DNA of 64,000 nt from Phascolarctos cinereus (GCF_002099425.1 NW_018343964.1:16736501-16800500); one strand, 5' to 3'. Shown: positions 32,906-44,655, counted from the stretch's first letter. Notes: generated by a model from the letters alone, not told the origin. Numbers and translations are program-made.

Positions 32906-33999
32906 AATCCTCTGTCAACATGGTCCCCACTGCCACTTTATAGCATATATGTCACCAAGAATGCATAGATAGTGACTGGACAGCCACAAGAGACTGTTAT
33001 ATGGCTGATGAAACCCATTGAAAGTCCTGGTAAAAAGCATCCCCCTTTTCCATAGTACTGATTGACCTTGACTCCTGCACTTCTTCCCACTCCATTCTCT
33101 TCCTCTTGTCCCAAATCCAGCAGGTACAAATGTTTTCTTCTCTGTTTTTTTCACTCAGTCAGGACTTACAAGAAATACCCTGTGCATTGGTTGTTGGAGT
33201 CTGAGCAAGCTGTCTTCCTGATTTAGAAGGCTCAAGGGGGAAACAAAACCATCTATAAAGGCCTTTTTAATTTCTAACATAAGCTTGGGCTTTCATTGTA
33301 AAATGTATCTCATTTGGTCATCTTGGATCCAAACTCCGGCCATTCCCTAAATTCATCACCGTGTTACTGCTGCAGCTGCTGAGCATTTGGCACCTGTAGG
33401 GTACCCCAGAGAGGGCTCAGACTAACAGAGGATTTTATAGGCGGTGAGGCTAATGGCAAAACTTTCAAGATTTGTTTTTCAAATAAATGCATTTAAAGAA
33501 AAAAAAACTTTACAATTTCAATGAGCCACGAGAAAGGTACATTGGTTAAAAAGAGCCTTATGAGAAATCCACCACAAGGCCCTCTAATTTAGAAATGTAA
33601 AGAGAAACAGATTGACCTGCATTTACAAAGGGAAGGATAAGAGGGGAAAAGGAAAGAAAAAACCAAAATCTTTAACGAGCGTCATACCTGTTTTCACATC
33701 AAGGATTCTTTGTAGCTGCAAATGTTTGTTCTAATGAAGGAACATTTCTTTTTTTAGAGAATAATCCCCGGACCTGTTTTAGATGCCAGAAAAACTACTT
33801 GGATCTGGGTATTCTTTCAATTCACGTAAATTTTTGATTTCAGACAGCAATTAAATTTAGAAAAGGTTGGTCTGGAATAAACTAGACTAGAAAAATCAGT
33901 AGAGCCGGATTCTGACTATGGCTATACAATGACTTACTTTAGGGTCTTAAAAAAGAATCCTGGAATCTCTGTTGTTCGCTTATTTGTCATCACACCATC
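32906..33999. other. Repeat-free unassigned sequence, candidate conserved non-coding block
   Basis: No transposable element recognised over ~1.1 kb. The stretch 33170-33890 has balanced composition, contains AT-rich homeodomain-like words (for example 'ttaaatttagaaaagg') and lacks microsatellites. Antisense frames at 32915-33154 are unsupported. Confidence 0.45.
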
Positions 34000-34075
34000 A
34001 TGAGAAGCACAGGAGTATTAGTCCCATTTTACAGATGGTCACATGGGCATGAAGAGTCAGAGAAGCTGTCTACAA
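34000..34075 (-). mobile_element. CORE-SINE fragment, antisense
   Basis: 'agtcccattttacagatggt' followed by 'agagtcagagaagctg'. Only the central segment survives. Confidence 0.55.
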
Positions 34076-34694
34076 GCAGATGTACTAAATCTCTGTATTT
34101 CATTACTGTTTTGTGGGTTTCTGAGTTCTGTGGAAGAAAGGGTATCCACATAAGTTTGGTTGGCTTCCAGCACAGTGGGAAAGTAGGAGAGGTAAAAGTC
34201 TGAAACCTGTAAGTATTTGTGCATGTGACGGTATCTATGGGAGCCACTGAAAAGTGAAGTTGTTAGGGATCGACCACCTTCTCAGAGCAGTCAGCCAAAA
34301 GCCAAAACTAGGTTGAAGGATGTAGAACAGGAAAGGGAGGCAATGTGGGGAACAGTGGGCCACCACTTTTCTCCCTTTTCCCAGCTAAAAATGTAGAAGT
34401 GGGAATGACTGCACGTCAATCAAGTACTTAATTATCTCTTCTAGACATGGTAAGGATTCCCAAGGTCAATAATTTCTATCCACTCCTGAACAGGCATCTT
34501 ACAATCCTTGAATTTCACATAGTTTATGGGAGCTTTCTCCACCAACGTTGATCTGTGACCCTGTCTAAAATATAAGCCTTAAGAGTTGTCAGAGGTTCGG
34601 AGATAAATTGGCTGAGAGATCTGAGTTATCCTGCGTCTTATCCTGACTCTGAGCCTAGAACTCGATCCACCGAGTTCACCATTTCAATTAAATT
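34076..34694. other. Unassigned sequence
   Basis: No element recognised. Opposed 67- and 72-codon frames are unsupported. Confidence 0.38.
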
Positions 34695-34965
34695 ACTAGG
34701 TTCATAGATTTAAAACCTAAAGGGCCCTTGGAGTTCATCTGGTCCTACTCACATATTTTAAAGATGAGAAAACTCAGGTCATACCTCAGAGTTTAAGTGG
34801 CAGAGATGGAATTTGAAGACATCTCCTCTCAGTGTATCTGATTCTACCTTTATAAACTTGAAAGCATGAACCTGGAAGCAAACCTAGATATTCTCTAATT
34901 CTTCATTTTACAGATGAAGAAACCAAAGCCCAGAATAAAAAGTCACAGCCCCTGCCCCAGGGCTG
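34695..34965 (-). mobile_element. Two diverged CORE-SINE pieces, antisense
   Basis: First (34695-34850): 'ggttcatagatttaaaacct' and 'gatgagaaaactcaggtcat'. Second (34865-34965): 'cttcattttacagatgaaga' and 'aaccaaagcccaga'. Confidence 0.68.
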
Positions 34966-35284
34966 GCACCTCCTTGTCTCTTATTATAGAGGGTAGAGGG
35001 TGGACATCAAACTAGAACTTCTGTTTAAGGAGAGTACCCAGGGCATCCAACTTATCACTTCCCATGATCTCCATTTCTTTACAACCTTCAAGAAAACTCA
35101 CACCCTCTCTGTTCCCCTTACCTCTGCAGCCCCTCCCTTCTTCTAATTGGAGAAAGCAGAAGTTGACCGTGGAGAATGCCTCTCAGATCCTCCACTTGAG
35201 GGCAGCCATCTCATCATTTACCACTTGTCTGCAGGACTTCATTATGCTCTCATGCCAGGTACCCTTCCCCTAACACCCCTCTCT
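34966..35284. other. Unassigned sequence
   Basis: Pyrimidine-rich, possibly L2-derived, but not clearly assignable. The 69-codon frame at 35064-35273 is unsupported. Confidence 0.38.
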
Positions 35285-35520
35285 ACTTCCTTTTAAGCTT
35301 CTTTTTTGGTGTTGCCTTTTCCCATTAAATTGTGAGCTCCTTGAGGGCAAAGTTTGTCTTTAGCCTATATTCCCAGGACTTAGCACCGTGTCTAGCACAT
35401 AGTAGGTGCTTTAAAATATTTATTGACTGTCTGACAATGAACAGAGCTGGGATTCAAATTCTGGATTTTATCTGTGAGACCATGCTTTATACTGTCCTAT
35501 AGGTTATAGAATCATAGGTT
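35285..35520 (+). mobile_element. LINE-2 3' end followed by a SINE scrap
   Basis: 'gtgagctccttgagggcaaa', 'cccaggacttagcaccgtgt' and 'gcacatagtaggtgctttaa' to about 35435, then an antisense CORE scrap ('agctgggattcaaattctgg'). Confidence 0.78.
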
Positions 35521-35848
35521 TAGAACAAGGAGAAATCTGAGGAGGATTACATTATTTTTTAGTTTACTGAAATCATAATGAAAAGATCATTAACAAAATA
35601 TTTTAAATCATAAAAGAAAACAAAAAGTACAGAAAGGCATGATAATAAATTTTGCTACTGCCTTGTTAAATTGTATATAATATGTGTCTATGTGGAGGGA
35701 GGAAGATAGATTTCTTAAACCATATATAACTGAAGTTGACAGTTTCTTATACAATTTTCTTTGTTATTTGTATATTGGATTCTTGTCTTTATTGATAATT
35801 ATTAAGTTCACGATAAAAAATTTTAAAACTGAAAGGAAAGGCAAAGAA

Positions 35849-35912
<64 letters not shown>

Positions 35913-36123
35913 TGTGCAGAAAGCATAAATCCATGGAATTACCGCAAAATTCTCTGGACACTTTCATAGTGAGCCTTCTTTTTTAGGAGGACAAAATGGT
36001 ATATTTTATTTGTTTCTGAATTTTATTTCAGGAGAATAGACTTGGTCACTGAATGAACTCTCTTTTCCAGTCAAATACCTATCTCTGACTGTCTGCCTCT
36101 CTCTCCCCAACCTCTCTTTTTTC
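35521..36123. other. Unassigned sequence with (GA)n array
   Basis: A (GA)n array with one AA interruption occupies 35852-35909. Frames through it (R/E or S/L rich) are spurious. The rest is AT-rich and unrecognised. Confidence 0.5.
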
Positions 36124-36249
36124 TTAGCCGTAGGCTATTTCTTCAATTTCCACTATTTTTTTTTTCCCAAAGCACTTTCACATACACTGTCCCATTTGAC
36201 CCTCACAATAAAACTGTTGTTAGCCACAGGCTATTTCTTCAGTTTCCAC
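36124..36249 (-). mobile_element. SINE 3' scrap flanked by 30 bp direct repeats
   Basis: The 30 bp at 36124-36153 and 36220-36249 match at 27 positions (both contain 'ggctatttcttca'). Between them 66 bp read as a T-tract plus 'cccaaagcactttcacatac' and 'catttgaccctcacaataa', an antisense SINE 3' end with its A-tail. This looks like a heavily 5'-truncated retrotransposition with a long TSD. Confidence 0.7.
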
Positions 36250-37039
36250 CTCCACCCTAATCTTTGATTACTTCTTATAGCTCCCTTATGACCAGGAGAG
36301 GTCAGAGGAGGGGACATCAGCAGATATTGTTCCCATCGTATCTAATGGAAAGAGGATAATGGATTAAGTGAGAGCATTTGAGGTCATCTGCTCCCTAGAG
36401 TCACAACTACATATGTAACTCCAGCCTCTATCTACATACCTGGTCTGATAGTATATACAAAGTTATACACCCATAGTCTTCCACCCATCTGCAAAGAAAG
36501 GAAGTACATTGGTCATTATAATTACAGTCAATCCTCAGCTAAATCTTGTTAAAGCAAACTTATAGTGAAGGTGTATATGGATAGTTGCCCTAGGGCATTT
36601 TAAAGTCTGGGTCTACACTGGCTAGAACTATAGAAAGAGAGGTGGAAATAATGTTTTGAAGGGAAAGCCCATACTACTGCCTTCCCCTTCCTCCCTGGGC
36701 TCTCCCGAAAGTCTGAGCTGAACTACTATACCTAGCTCCTCGTAGGGTCATCTGTAGGCAACTGCCATTCTCACCTTCAGCTTATAGAGAGTGAATAAAT
36801 GAAGCCTGTGTCCATTTGTGCATCATCCAATCAGCCTCCATGGCCACAAAGGATAGTGGTGATAGCAGGAGCTGTCCAGGGACAGAAGCACACAGTGACC
36901 CCACAGGTCCTTAATTGTGGCATATTGAGAGGACTGTCAAGCTCAGTGCCTTGTTCCCTTAATGCCAGTCTTCACCTCTCAGTCACGTCCCCTCCCAAAC
37001 TTGGTTTTGATTCTGATTTCAGTCTTGATTCCACTTTTT
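36250..37039. other. Unassigned sequence
   Basis: No element recognised. The 106-codon frame at 36799-37119 has no domain and runs into an L1 UTR. Confidence 0.4.
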
Positions 37040-37500
37040 CATTTTTAAATTACATATTATTCTTTTCAATTAACAAAAACCTATTTTCCCTCCTTCAACT
37101 CCCACCCTGCTCCCGCTGACAAAAGAAAAAGAAAGTACTTATGATAAATAAATATTCAGTCAAGCAAAATAAACTCCCACGTTGGCCATCTCCCTTTCTG
37201 TGTTTCTATCTGTCTCTGTCCTCCTCCTAATCCTCCTCCTCCTCCTTCTCTCTCTCCATCTCTGTGTGTGTGTGTGTGTGTGTGTGTGTATCTTTATATG
37301 TACACACACATATATAATATAATTCTGCCCCTTGAGTCCGTTGTCCATCATTTCTCTGTTAGGAGGGTAGAAGGTAAGTAGCATATCTCATCATTAATCC
37401 TCCAGAATTGTGGTTGGTCATTGTGTTGATGAGAATTCTTAGTTTTTTCAAAGCTGTTTGCTTCTGCTCTAAATATTGTTTCAGCTCCATGATCCATATG
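37040..37500 (-). mobile_element. L1 3' UTR, antisense, with microsatellites
   Basis: 'attcagtcaagcaaaataaa', 'cccacgttggccatctcc', then after CT/CTC and (TG)n arrays (37205-37295) 'gagtccgttgtccatcattt', 'agcatatctcatcattaatc' and 'gtggttggtcattgtgttga'. This is the reversed 3' UTR of a marsupial L1. Confidence 0.72.
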
Positions 37501-37689
37501 CTAGTTACCAACTCTGACTTTTCACAGGATGTCTGGCCTATACCTTTGCAGCAACTTCCTGGTAGTAACTTCCTCTGCTCCCCAAACTGAGAAGGCATCA
37601 ACTCATACCATAGAACTCTCTCAGACTTGAGGGAGACAGTACAACCATGGCCCATCTCTTCTGAAAGGCTGTCAACCTCTAAGTTAAAA

Positions 37690-37800
37690 GACTAGGGAAT
37701 CTAAGGTATGGTCTAGTCCAGCTTTTCAATCAATACTGGAATCTCACTCTACAAAATCCTTGGCTAGTCAGTAAACCTAAGCTCAGAGGTTAAATCCTCC
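37690..37800 (-). mobile_element. CR1/L3-like fragment, antisense
   Basis: 'tggtctagtccagcttttca' and 'actggaatctcactctacaa' fit the reversed CR1/L3 3' end. Short and diverged. Confidence 0.5.
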
Positions 37801-38969
37801 CATGGGCCAATTAGCTTTGTAGAAGAGAAAAAACTGTTTGCTAGCAATGGACTGCATCCACTCACTTCTGCCAATCATTTCACGCATGTGCTTTGTTGCT
37901 CAGAAGGCAGGACCTGGTTAAAAACTGGGAATAACTAAGCACAATTCATTCTACCATTAGGAAAAAAGAGTCTGAAGTACACGTATTATCAATAGTGGAT
38001 CATCAGCATCTTCTTCATGAACAAAATACAGCATATGTTCACTGTAAAGGTAAAAGCTCCCCTTTCCATTGAACATATTCCAGAGCACAGCCTGCCTGCA
38101 CAATCCATCTCCAGAGAATCAGGGGGTTTACGTGAAGCATAAAGAATAACAGCTGAAAGGCAGAGTCACAATTGCAAATGGCTCTTAACCAACACCAGGC
38201 CTCGTTCATCTGCTGGTCCTGTTTGATGTCTGTAGACAGTGTTCTGTGCCATTCCTCCCTAATTTGGCTTCCTGGAGCTCATCAAAAGGAAATGAAGAGA
38301 GACTAAGCCTCTGGCAAAGGGGCTTACAGACATTAACCAAAGCCAGGTCAATGGGATGGGGTGAAGGCACGTGCCACATGTTGACCCCAACTCTCTACCA
38401 CATGTTGCCAGAGATTAGGTCTAAAGTATCTATAGGATATCATGCCAGGAACAAGAAGGCTTAGGCCTGCCTCCTTGTAAATGGGTCATGATTGGCCCAT
38501 TGGCAGGATTTGGCCTCTGGGGGATGTGGTCCATGGTATCTAATAAGGAAACCATCCAGCAGGAGTGGGAAAATAATCACAATCTTAGGGAAGATGGACA
38601 ATTAATGGCTACAGGCTCTTCATGTTTGTGCATGTTCTTCGGGCAAAATCCAATGTTGCAGAGATGCAGGAGCCACTGAAACTCCTGTTCTGAGTCACTA
38701 GAAATACCAGAAAGCCACAAGAACATTTTCTTTCCAGATTAGGCTACACTCCTGAGGCTGCTCTTGCTTTTTGCCCCTAAGAAGGAGCTCTTCAGTAAGA
38801 GAAAGCCAAATCTGATGCCTGCCCAGGCCCATCTGCCGCCCTTTTTTGCAGTGTTGAATCAGGAGTGAGCCATTGGTCATCCTGATTTTGTAATGGGACG
38901 TGGCACTAAATCTAGTAACCCTGATGTTACTGGTAATGAAAATTAACTCTCCTTGGTCCTTCTATCAAC
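37801..38969. other. Repeat-poor unassigned sequence
   Basis: About 1.2 kb with no recognised element. Small frames at 38246-38464, 38488-38679 and 38698-38880 (antisense) show no domain or exon signature. Confidence 0.42.
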
Positions 38970-39128
38970 ATAGTGTGACAAGATACAATGATACTGAAGT
39001 CAAGAAGATTTGGGTTCAAATTTTAGCTCAGACTACTGGGGAAGTCACTTAATCTTCAAACTTCAGGATTTTTTTTTCATGTTTAAAATGAGGATTATAA
39101 TAGCACATGCCTCATAGGGTTGTTGTAA
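38970..39128 (+). mobile_element. CORE-SINE
   Basis: 'tactgaagtcaagaagattt', 'gggttcaaattttagctcag', 'ggattataatagcacatgcc' and 'agggttgttgtaag'. Confidence 0.78.
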
Positions 39129-39225
39129 GTCAGTCAAGCAAGAAATATTTATTAAGAGCCTACTATGTGCCAGGCACACACTAATCACCAAGTATGTAAA
39201 GCAAGTTGTAAACCTTAATGCAGGG
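39129..39225 (-). mobile_element. LINE-2 3' end, antisense
   Basis: 'gaaatatttattaagagcct' and 'actatgtgccaggcacacac'. Short piece joined directly to the SINE. Confidence 0.72.
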
Positions 39226-41289
39226 AAGGGGTTTTAAAATTTTAAAAATGGAGACTAGGAGAGGATTGATAACTAGGGCCACTGAGAGCATATTTGGGCT
39301 GTAGTGATAAAACACTTTTCAAGGAAACTCCCCCTAGAAATTGCAGAAAACAGATAGCAGAATGAAGAGAAGAGGAGAGGGGAAAGTAGAGAATCAGAGG
39401 GAAGGGCTAGAGAAGGAATGGGAATGGGGGAAATCATCATGGAATGGCCTAAAAATTATTATGATATTTGTATCAAAATGCAAAGCAAACAAAAAATATA
39501 TATGCCATTTCTAGTATACAAATGAAAGAGCATTTTGACAAAATTTTGTTTATTTGAAAATTAAGGAAATGGAAATACTTTGAAAATAATGTGTACTTCT
39601 TCGTAAAGTGTGTAGAACATTTAATCTTTTATAATGAACAAATAACAAAAATGTAATACAAATGCTTTATCACAGTAAAATCTATTTTTATTCCAAATTC
39701 CCAAATTTCAAATTTATTTATAAAAGTCTCATTTATAAAATGCTTATGATTACACATAGTAAGATGAGACTGTCTTGCTGTGCTGTCCAGGCACGGAAGT
39801 GAATATTAATAAAGAGTAGACAATACATGAAAATATATGGCTCGCAGCACAAATTCAGAAGCCATTATTCAGAATTATTTATTCATTGAACATTAAATAT
39901 ATACATAGTATGTGTTTTGCCTTATTCTTCCAGAGTGAGGCTGGCCACATCTTCTCTCAGGGTTCTACAAGTAATCTGAAGGGTAATAGATATCTCTAAT
40001 ACTATTCTATTTCATTGATTATTTTCTCTACCATTAAGTGCCAGTGACCAGGACTCCAATTCCAATTAACCACTTAACATCAGCTAACTTTTACGAAACG
40101 GTATCTACTTCCAAGATAAAACAACAACAAAAGTGCTAACATTTCCCTCAACCCCTCAAGGTCGTACTCTCCCATTTACTATATTGGTCTCTGAGCATAA
40201 TGGACACGCTCTTTGCACAGTTTGGTCCTACCGAGTTAAGGTTCACATACGGCATTGCTGTCTGATAAGTACTAGTCTCAGTGACCACTGGGCTGGATCC
40301 CTAAGGTCCTAACTCCTCAGGGGCCATTAATGACTACACTATAAAGCATGCCACAGAGTCTGATTTCTGGACTCTCAAACTCCAGGACTCCTGGAGGCAC
40401 CTTCTTCTGACCTTTTGAAACTCACAAGGTTAGAATCCCCAGATTAACTCCCTCATCTCAAAGAAAAGAACAAATAGTGAATCTATTTTCATGGGGCATA
40501 TGCTGGCCTCTGAGGCCTTTCCCCCTACTGCATTGCTTTTCACTGAACATCATCAATGAGGGAATCAAACCAAAAACAGAGATCTACAGAAAGAACAGCT
40601 GAAGAGAAGGATAGAACCCTTTGAAAGCCCTCCCATTTTCAGCTACATAAGCAATTGAAAAGATTTCTCCTACTAGAATTGTGTTGGAGCCAGATCTAAA
40701 TGACTCAGGAGAGCAAATTATTAAATTACACCTTGGAAATCTGCAAGTGCTACAAATCAGGGCTTGAGTTATTGTTTTGTTGATTGTCTAAACTTAAGAG
40801 AATGATGGGGAAAAACGTTAATAGTGCAGATGAAACTTGAAAGTGTGCCATGCATACTTTACCCCCCCAGAGAATCAGTTCCTTAACATTTACCAGCACA
40901 ATCCTATTCCTAACCATGTGGATAGCAACTGGAACCAGTTATACAATATCTATGGATGCTCCAAAGTCTCTCCAAACATTCCCACTGGATATCATGACAA
41001 CCGTCTCAGAATTCTCACATTGACAGTATCATCAGAAATACTATGTGAATGTTCCAGCCCTCCCCCGCACTTCATTTTATATGTAGATACAAATATACTC
41101 CTTGACGCATATGGAACTGTGTATATGTGTGTATGCAGGGACAGAGCTATCCTGAGACTCAGATAAAGAAGAAAAAACTTGCCTAATACCTACAATGTCC
41201 TTTGGTGCTTAGAGGTAGTCATTACATGTTTCTTTTAACCTGGTAACTAGAGATTATGAAGGTATCTTCCATATTTACATCCAGAAAGA
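39226..41289. other. Repeat-poor unassigned sequence
   Basis: About 2 kb with no element I recognise. 39480-39770 is very AT-rich. A 109-codon frame at 40837-41166 has no recognisable domain and no upstream context for a gene. Confidence 0.42.
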
Positions 41290-41580
41290 AAATCATAGCG
41301 TTCCAAAATTGGAAGGGACCATTTAGTTCATTCTTTGTTTGTTTTTTAAGGCAATTGGGGTTAAGTGACTTGCCCAGGGTCACACAGCTAGTAAGTGTCA
41401 AGTGTTTGGTCTGAGGCCGGATTTGAACTCAGGTCCTCCTGACTTCAGGGCCAGTGCTCCATCCACTGCACCACCTAGCTGCCCCCTATTCAGTTCATTC
41501 TTGACGGGTGGTCATCCAGCTTCATCTTGACCTCCTCCAGTGAGATAGAACGCTCTAATAAATTTGACAGGAGAGCTTGT
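41290..41580 (-). mobile_element. CR1/L3-like LINE 3' end, antisense, split by a SINE
   Basis: Left piece 'aatcatagcgttccaaaatt' plus 'ggaagggaccatttagttca', right piece 'ggtggtcatccagcttcatc' plus 'ttgacctcctccagtgagat'. The initial AATCATAG is the reversed CR1-type terminus. Confidence 0.78.
41336..41487 (-). mobile_element. tRNA-derived SINE, antisense, nested in CR1/L3
   Basis: 'aattggggttaagtgacttg', 'ccagggtcacacagctagta', 'ctgaggccggatttgaactc' and 'ccactgcaccacctagctgc'. TSD atttagttcattctt (41321-41335) and attcagttcattctt (41488-41502), 14 of 15 matching. Confidence 0.94.
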
Positions 41581-41679
41581 TTATTTGAAAACTAAGAGAA
41601 AGCATAGTTAGAAATGTTATAAACTATTTCTATCAATGAATCAAGTAACTAATTCTTACTCAATAATTTCTAAATATGC

Positions 41680-41817
41680 TCTTGTTCATCTTTCATTTTT
41701 GAAGAAGACTAGTGGCATTATGCATGATGTCTTAACTTGAGCGTAAATTGGATTCAGGTAAGAGAGAGGTGTGCAAAGTTGTCAACCTCGTTGTCTCTTC
41801 CTGAGTCATCAAAGTCT
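41680..41817 (-). mobile_element. Unnamed dispersed repeat, copy C (inverted)
   Basis: Reverse complement follows the block at 15280-15426 in order: 'gactttgatgactcaggaag', then 'gacaacgaggttgacaactt', 'aagttaagacatcatgcata' and 'gaaagatgaacaag' at the end. It is nearly full length relative to copy A. Confidence 0.72.
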
Positions 41818-41934
41818 AAGTAACTTACCTTTCAAAGCAAGACATTCCTTTTTTGGCTAGCACTTAGGACATTTTCTTCCATTGAACCTGTCCTACCCAC
41901 TGGTCATATTTCTGCCATCTGGGGCTGAACAAAA

Positions 41935-42145
41935 TAAGTGTAGGGACAGCATAGTGTAGACAAGCAACTGGACATAGCAGGATTTGAACCCAGCCTTTCC
42001 TGACTCTGATGCTTAAAAGTTTTGTGACCCTGAGAAAGTTGCAACCTCTCTCTACCTCAATTTCCTCACTTGTGAAATGAAGTGATTGAATTTTATAAGT
42101 CATAGATCCCTTCCAGCTCTGAGTTCATGGTCCTATGATCTTTCC
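41935..42145 (+). mobile_element. MIR (CORE-SINE)
   Basis: 'agcatagtgtagacaagcaa', 'gcaggatttgaacccagcct', 'ctcaatttcctcacttgtga' and 'tcccttccagctctgagttc'. Confidence 0.85.
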
Positions 42146-42164
42146 GCTGCGCTTTGGCACACTG

Positions 42165-42248
42165 ACTGATTGTGGGCAAGGGCTGTCTCCCTTTTGTATT
42201 TGTATCCTTAGCGCTCAGCATGACGCACAGGACATAATAAGCATTAAA
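42165..42248 (+). mobile_element. LINE-2 3' end
   Basis: 'gtgggcaagggctgtctccc', 'tatttgtatccttagcgctc' and 'gacataataagcatt'. Confidence 0.7.
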
Positions 42249-42395
42249 AAAAATTTTTTTTTGGTTAATAATGTGTTGACATTTTCATAGGAGACATTTC
42301 CTAGATGATTTATGGACTCCCACAAACCACCCACCTTCCAATGGAAATTTGTCATGCAAATAACCAGAGCATGCTACTGTAAAATGAAGTGAACT

Positions 42396-43163
42396 CACCT
42401 ATCGGCTTGGCTAAGATGACAGGAAAGGAAAATGAGAAATGCTAGGAAGGATGTCGAAAAATAGCTACAGCAATGTACTATTGGTAAAGTTGTAAATTGG
42501 TCCAACCATTCTGAAGAACAACTTGGAACTATGACCAAAGGGCCATAAAACTGTATACCCTTTGACCCAGCAATATCATTACTAGGTCTATACCCCAAAG
42601 AGATTTTTTTGAAAAAGGGAAAATATCCATAATGTACAAAATATTTATTTTTGTGATGGCAAAGAATTAGAAACTGAGGGTATGTCCATCAACTGGGAAA
42701 TGACAGAACAAGTTATAGTATATGAATTTTGAGGATTACTATTGTGCTGTAAGAAATGATAAAGATGATGGTTTTCAAAAAAACCTGGGAAGGCATATGA
42801 ATTAATGCAACAGGAAGTGAGCAGGAACAAGGGAACAATTTAAATAGTTAGTAGTCATATTGTAAAGATAATAAATTGTAAAGATAATAAATCAATACAG
42901 TGATCCACCATAATTCCAAAGGACTCATAATGAAAAATTCTGTCTACCTCCAGATAGGGAGCTGATTGACTCAGATTGAAGTATATTTTTTTTTCTCTTT
43001 CTCTCTCTCTCTTTTTTTTTTTTAACATAGCTAGTGCTGAAATATGTTTTGTATGACTTCTTATATGTAATGGGCATAGTGTTTCTTACCTTCTCAATGG
43101 ATAGGGAGGAGGGTGGAGGGAGAGATTTTGGAACTAGAAATGAAATAAAATTAAATATTTTTT
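42396..43163 (+). mobile_element. L1 3' end, 768 bp, perfect TSD
   Basis: 5'-truncated L1 with a perfect 14 bp TSD aaatgaagtgaact (42382-42395 and 43164-43177). It begins inside the ORF2 segment equivalent to LANMTKQENDKC in the 55-59 kb L1 and continues through 'ggccataaaactgtataccc' and 'ccagcaatatcattacta' into the 3' UTR. Several small indels and stops break the frame. Different and older subfamily than the copies at 54-59 kb. Confidence 0.93.
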
Positions 43164-43177
43164 AAATGAAGTGAACT

Positions 43178-43442
43178 ACCATTCAAAAAAAAAAAAACCC
43201 ATAGCTCAGTGGCTCCATTCCTTGGAACTGTTTCTCTAAACCATACAATGAGAACTACACAAGAAATCCATCAGTTTCTTTGCTACAGATCACCATCAGC
43301 ATATTCTATATAGGTCTAAATAGGGAATATGTATACATTTTCTTATAGGGTAGTAAAGGTTGTCTATGAATTTTGATGGGAACTAAATGTGTCTTTTATC
43401 TTAAGCACGTACATTATTCCTTAGAGGTCCCAGACCAGTTCA
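43178..43442. other. Unassigned sequence
   Basis: No element recognised beyond an A-tract at 43185. Confidence 0.35.
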
Positions 43443-43457
43443 GAAAATGTTTATGCT

Positions 43458-43613
43458 GGGGCAGCTAGGTGACACAGTGGATAGAGCACTGGCCCTGGAG
43501 TCAGGAGGACCTGAGTTCAAATCTGGCCTCAGACACATAATACTCACTAGCTGTGTGACTCTGGGCAATCACTTAACCCCAACTGCCTAATCAAAAATCA
43601 GAAAGAAATTAAA
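43458..43613 (+). mobile_element. tRNA-derived SINE
   Basis: 'ggggcagctaggtgacacag', 'gccctggagtcaggaggacc' and 'cactagctgtgtgactctgg', with an A-rich end broken by C and T. TSD gaaaatgtttat at 43443-43454 and 43614-43625. Confidence 0.94.
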
Positions 43614-43667
43614 GAAAATGTTTATACTTTATGCACTATCATCAGAAGAAAGCATTTCCAACAGGTA

Positions 43668-43905
43668 CCAACACTAGTAATAGATTGTGTTTCTACAGCA
43701 CTTTGAGGTTTACCAAGCATGGTCCTCACAACATCCTTGTGAGGTGTGTAGTGTGAATATTAACCCCATTTCACAGATAAGGAAATAGAAATTCAGAGAA
43801 GTTAAGTTACTTTTCTATCATCATATGGCTAGTATCAAGGTCAGTATTTGAACACATTTCCTAACTCTAAATCCAACATGTTTTCCATTATACCATGCTA
43901 CCTGT
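43668..43905 (-). mobile_element. CORE-SINE, antisense
   Basis: 'acagcactttgaggtttacc', 'cacaacatccttgtgaggtg', 'cccatttcacagataaggaa' and 'ccattataccatgctacc'. Confidence 0.83.
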
Positions 43906-44494
43906 AATGTACTAATTTATAGGTTAAAAAGCTAAAAAAGATATACAATGTACCACTGGCAGGTTTAAGTCCTAGGTAGAGAAGAAGGAAGCCAGGGAAA
44001 CAAGAAAGGAAGAGCATGAGATAATATTGAGAGAAGAGAGAAGAAGACAGCAGACAAGGGAGAAAAGAAAGAGGAACCCATGATAGGGAGTGGAAGAATA
44101 TTACCAACATTTGCCTTAGGGAGCTACGAGGTAGCACTGGTGCTGTAGGCTTCTTACTCCACCCAATAAAGTGATTCTCCTTGGGTTCTTCTTGTCTACC
44201 TCCTATTCCCTACTTTAGATTAGAAGTAACTTTCCATCAGAGACTAGAAAAGAGCCCATGGGGCATGACCATAATCAAGAAGCCAGTTTAATAAATCCTA
44301 TGGCAGGAAAGCATGCCCAACATCCAAGTGGTTCCATCTATTGATCTTTGACCAAAGTACTGCTCAACACAGAAAGCCCTGAACACTTTAAAAAAAAAGA
44401 AAAAAGAAAGAAAAAGAAAAAAGAAAAGGAAAAAAAAAGAAAAGAAAAATATGTTCACTCTCTTCTCCAAAGTCAAGAACTGAGGAGCATTTAT
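43906..44494. other. Unassigned sequence with A-rich array
   Basis: 44389-44450 is an (AAAAG)n-like A-rich array. It produces an antisense poly-Phe frame that is spurious. Nothing else recognised. Confidence 0.5.
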
Positions 44495-44655
44495 TCATAG
44501 GCAGAATGGCACAGTATAAAAGAAACACTGGATTTGGAATCAGACAACTTGGGTTTGAAACTTGTCTCTGCTACTTATTAGTTGTTTCACCTTCACCAAT
44601 CGTTTTAACCTATTTGGGTCTCAATTTCCAAGCTGTAAAATGAGGGAATTCTAAC
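44495..44655 (+). mobile_element. MIR (CORE-SINE)
   Basis: 'ggcagaatggcacagtataa', 'ttgggtttgaaacttgtctc' and 'ctcaatttccaagctgtaaa'. First of three SINEs placed end to end. Confidence 0.82.

Noticed and set aside
40837-41166. 109-codon frame in repeat-poor DNA
   Set aside because: Length is compatible with chance in 64 kb. No domain, no splice or Kozak evidence, and irregular composition.
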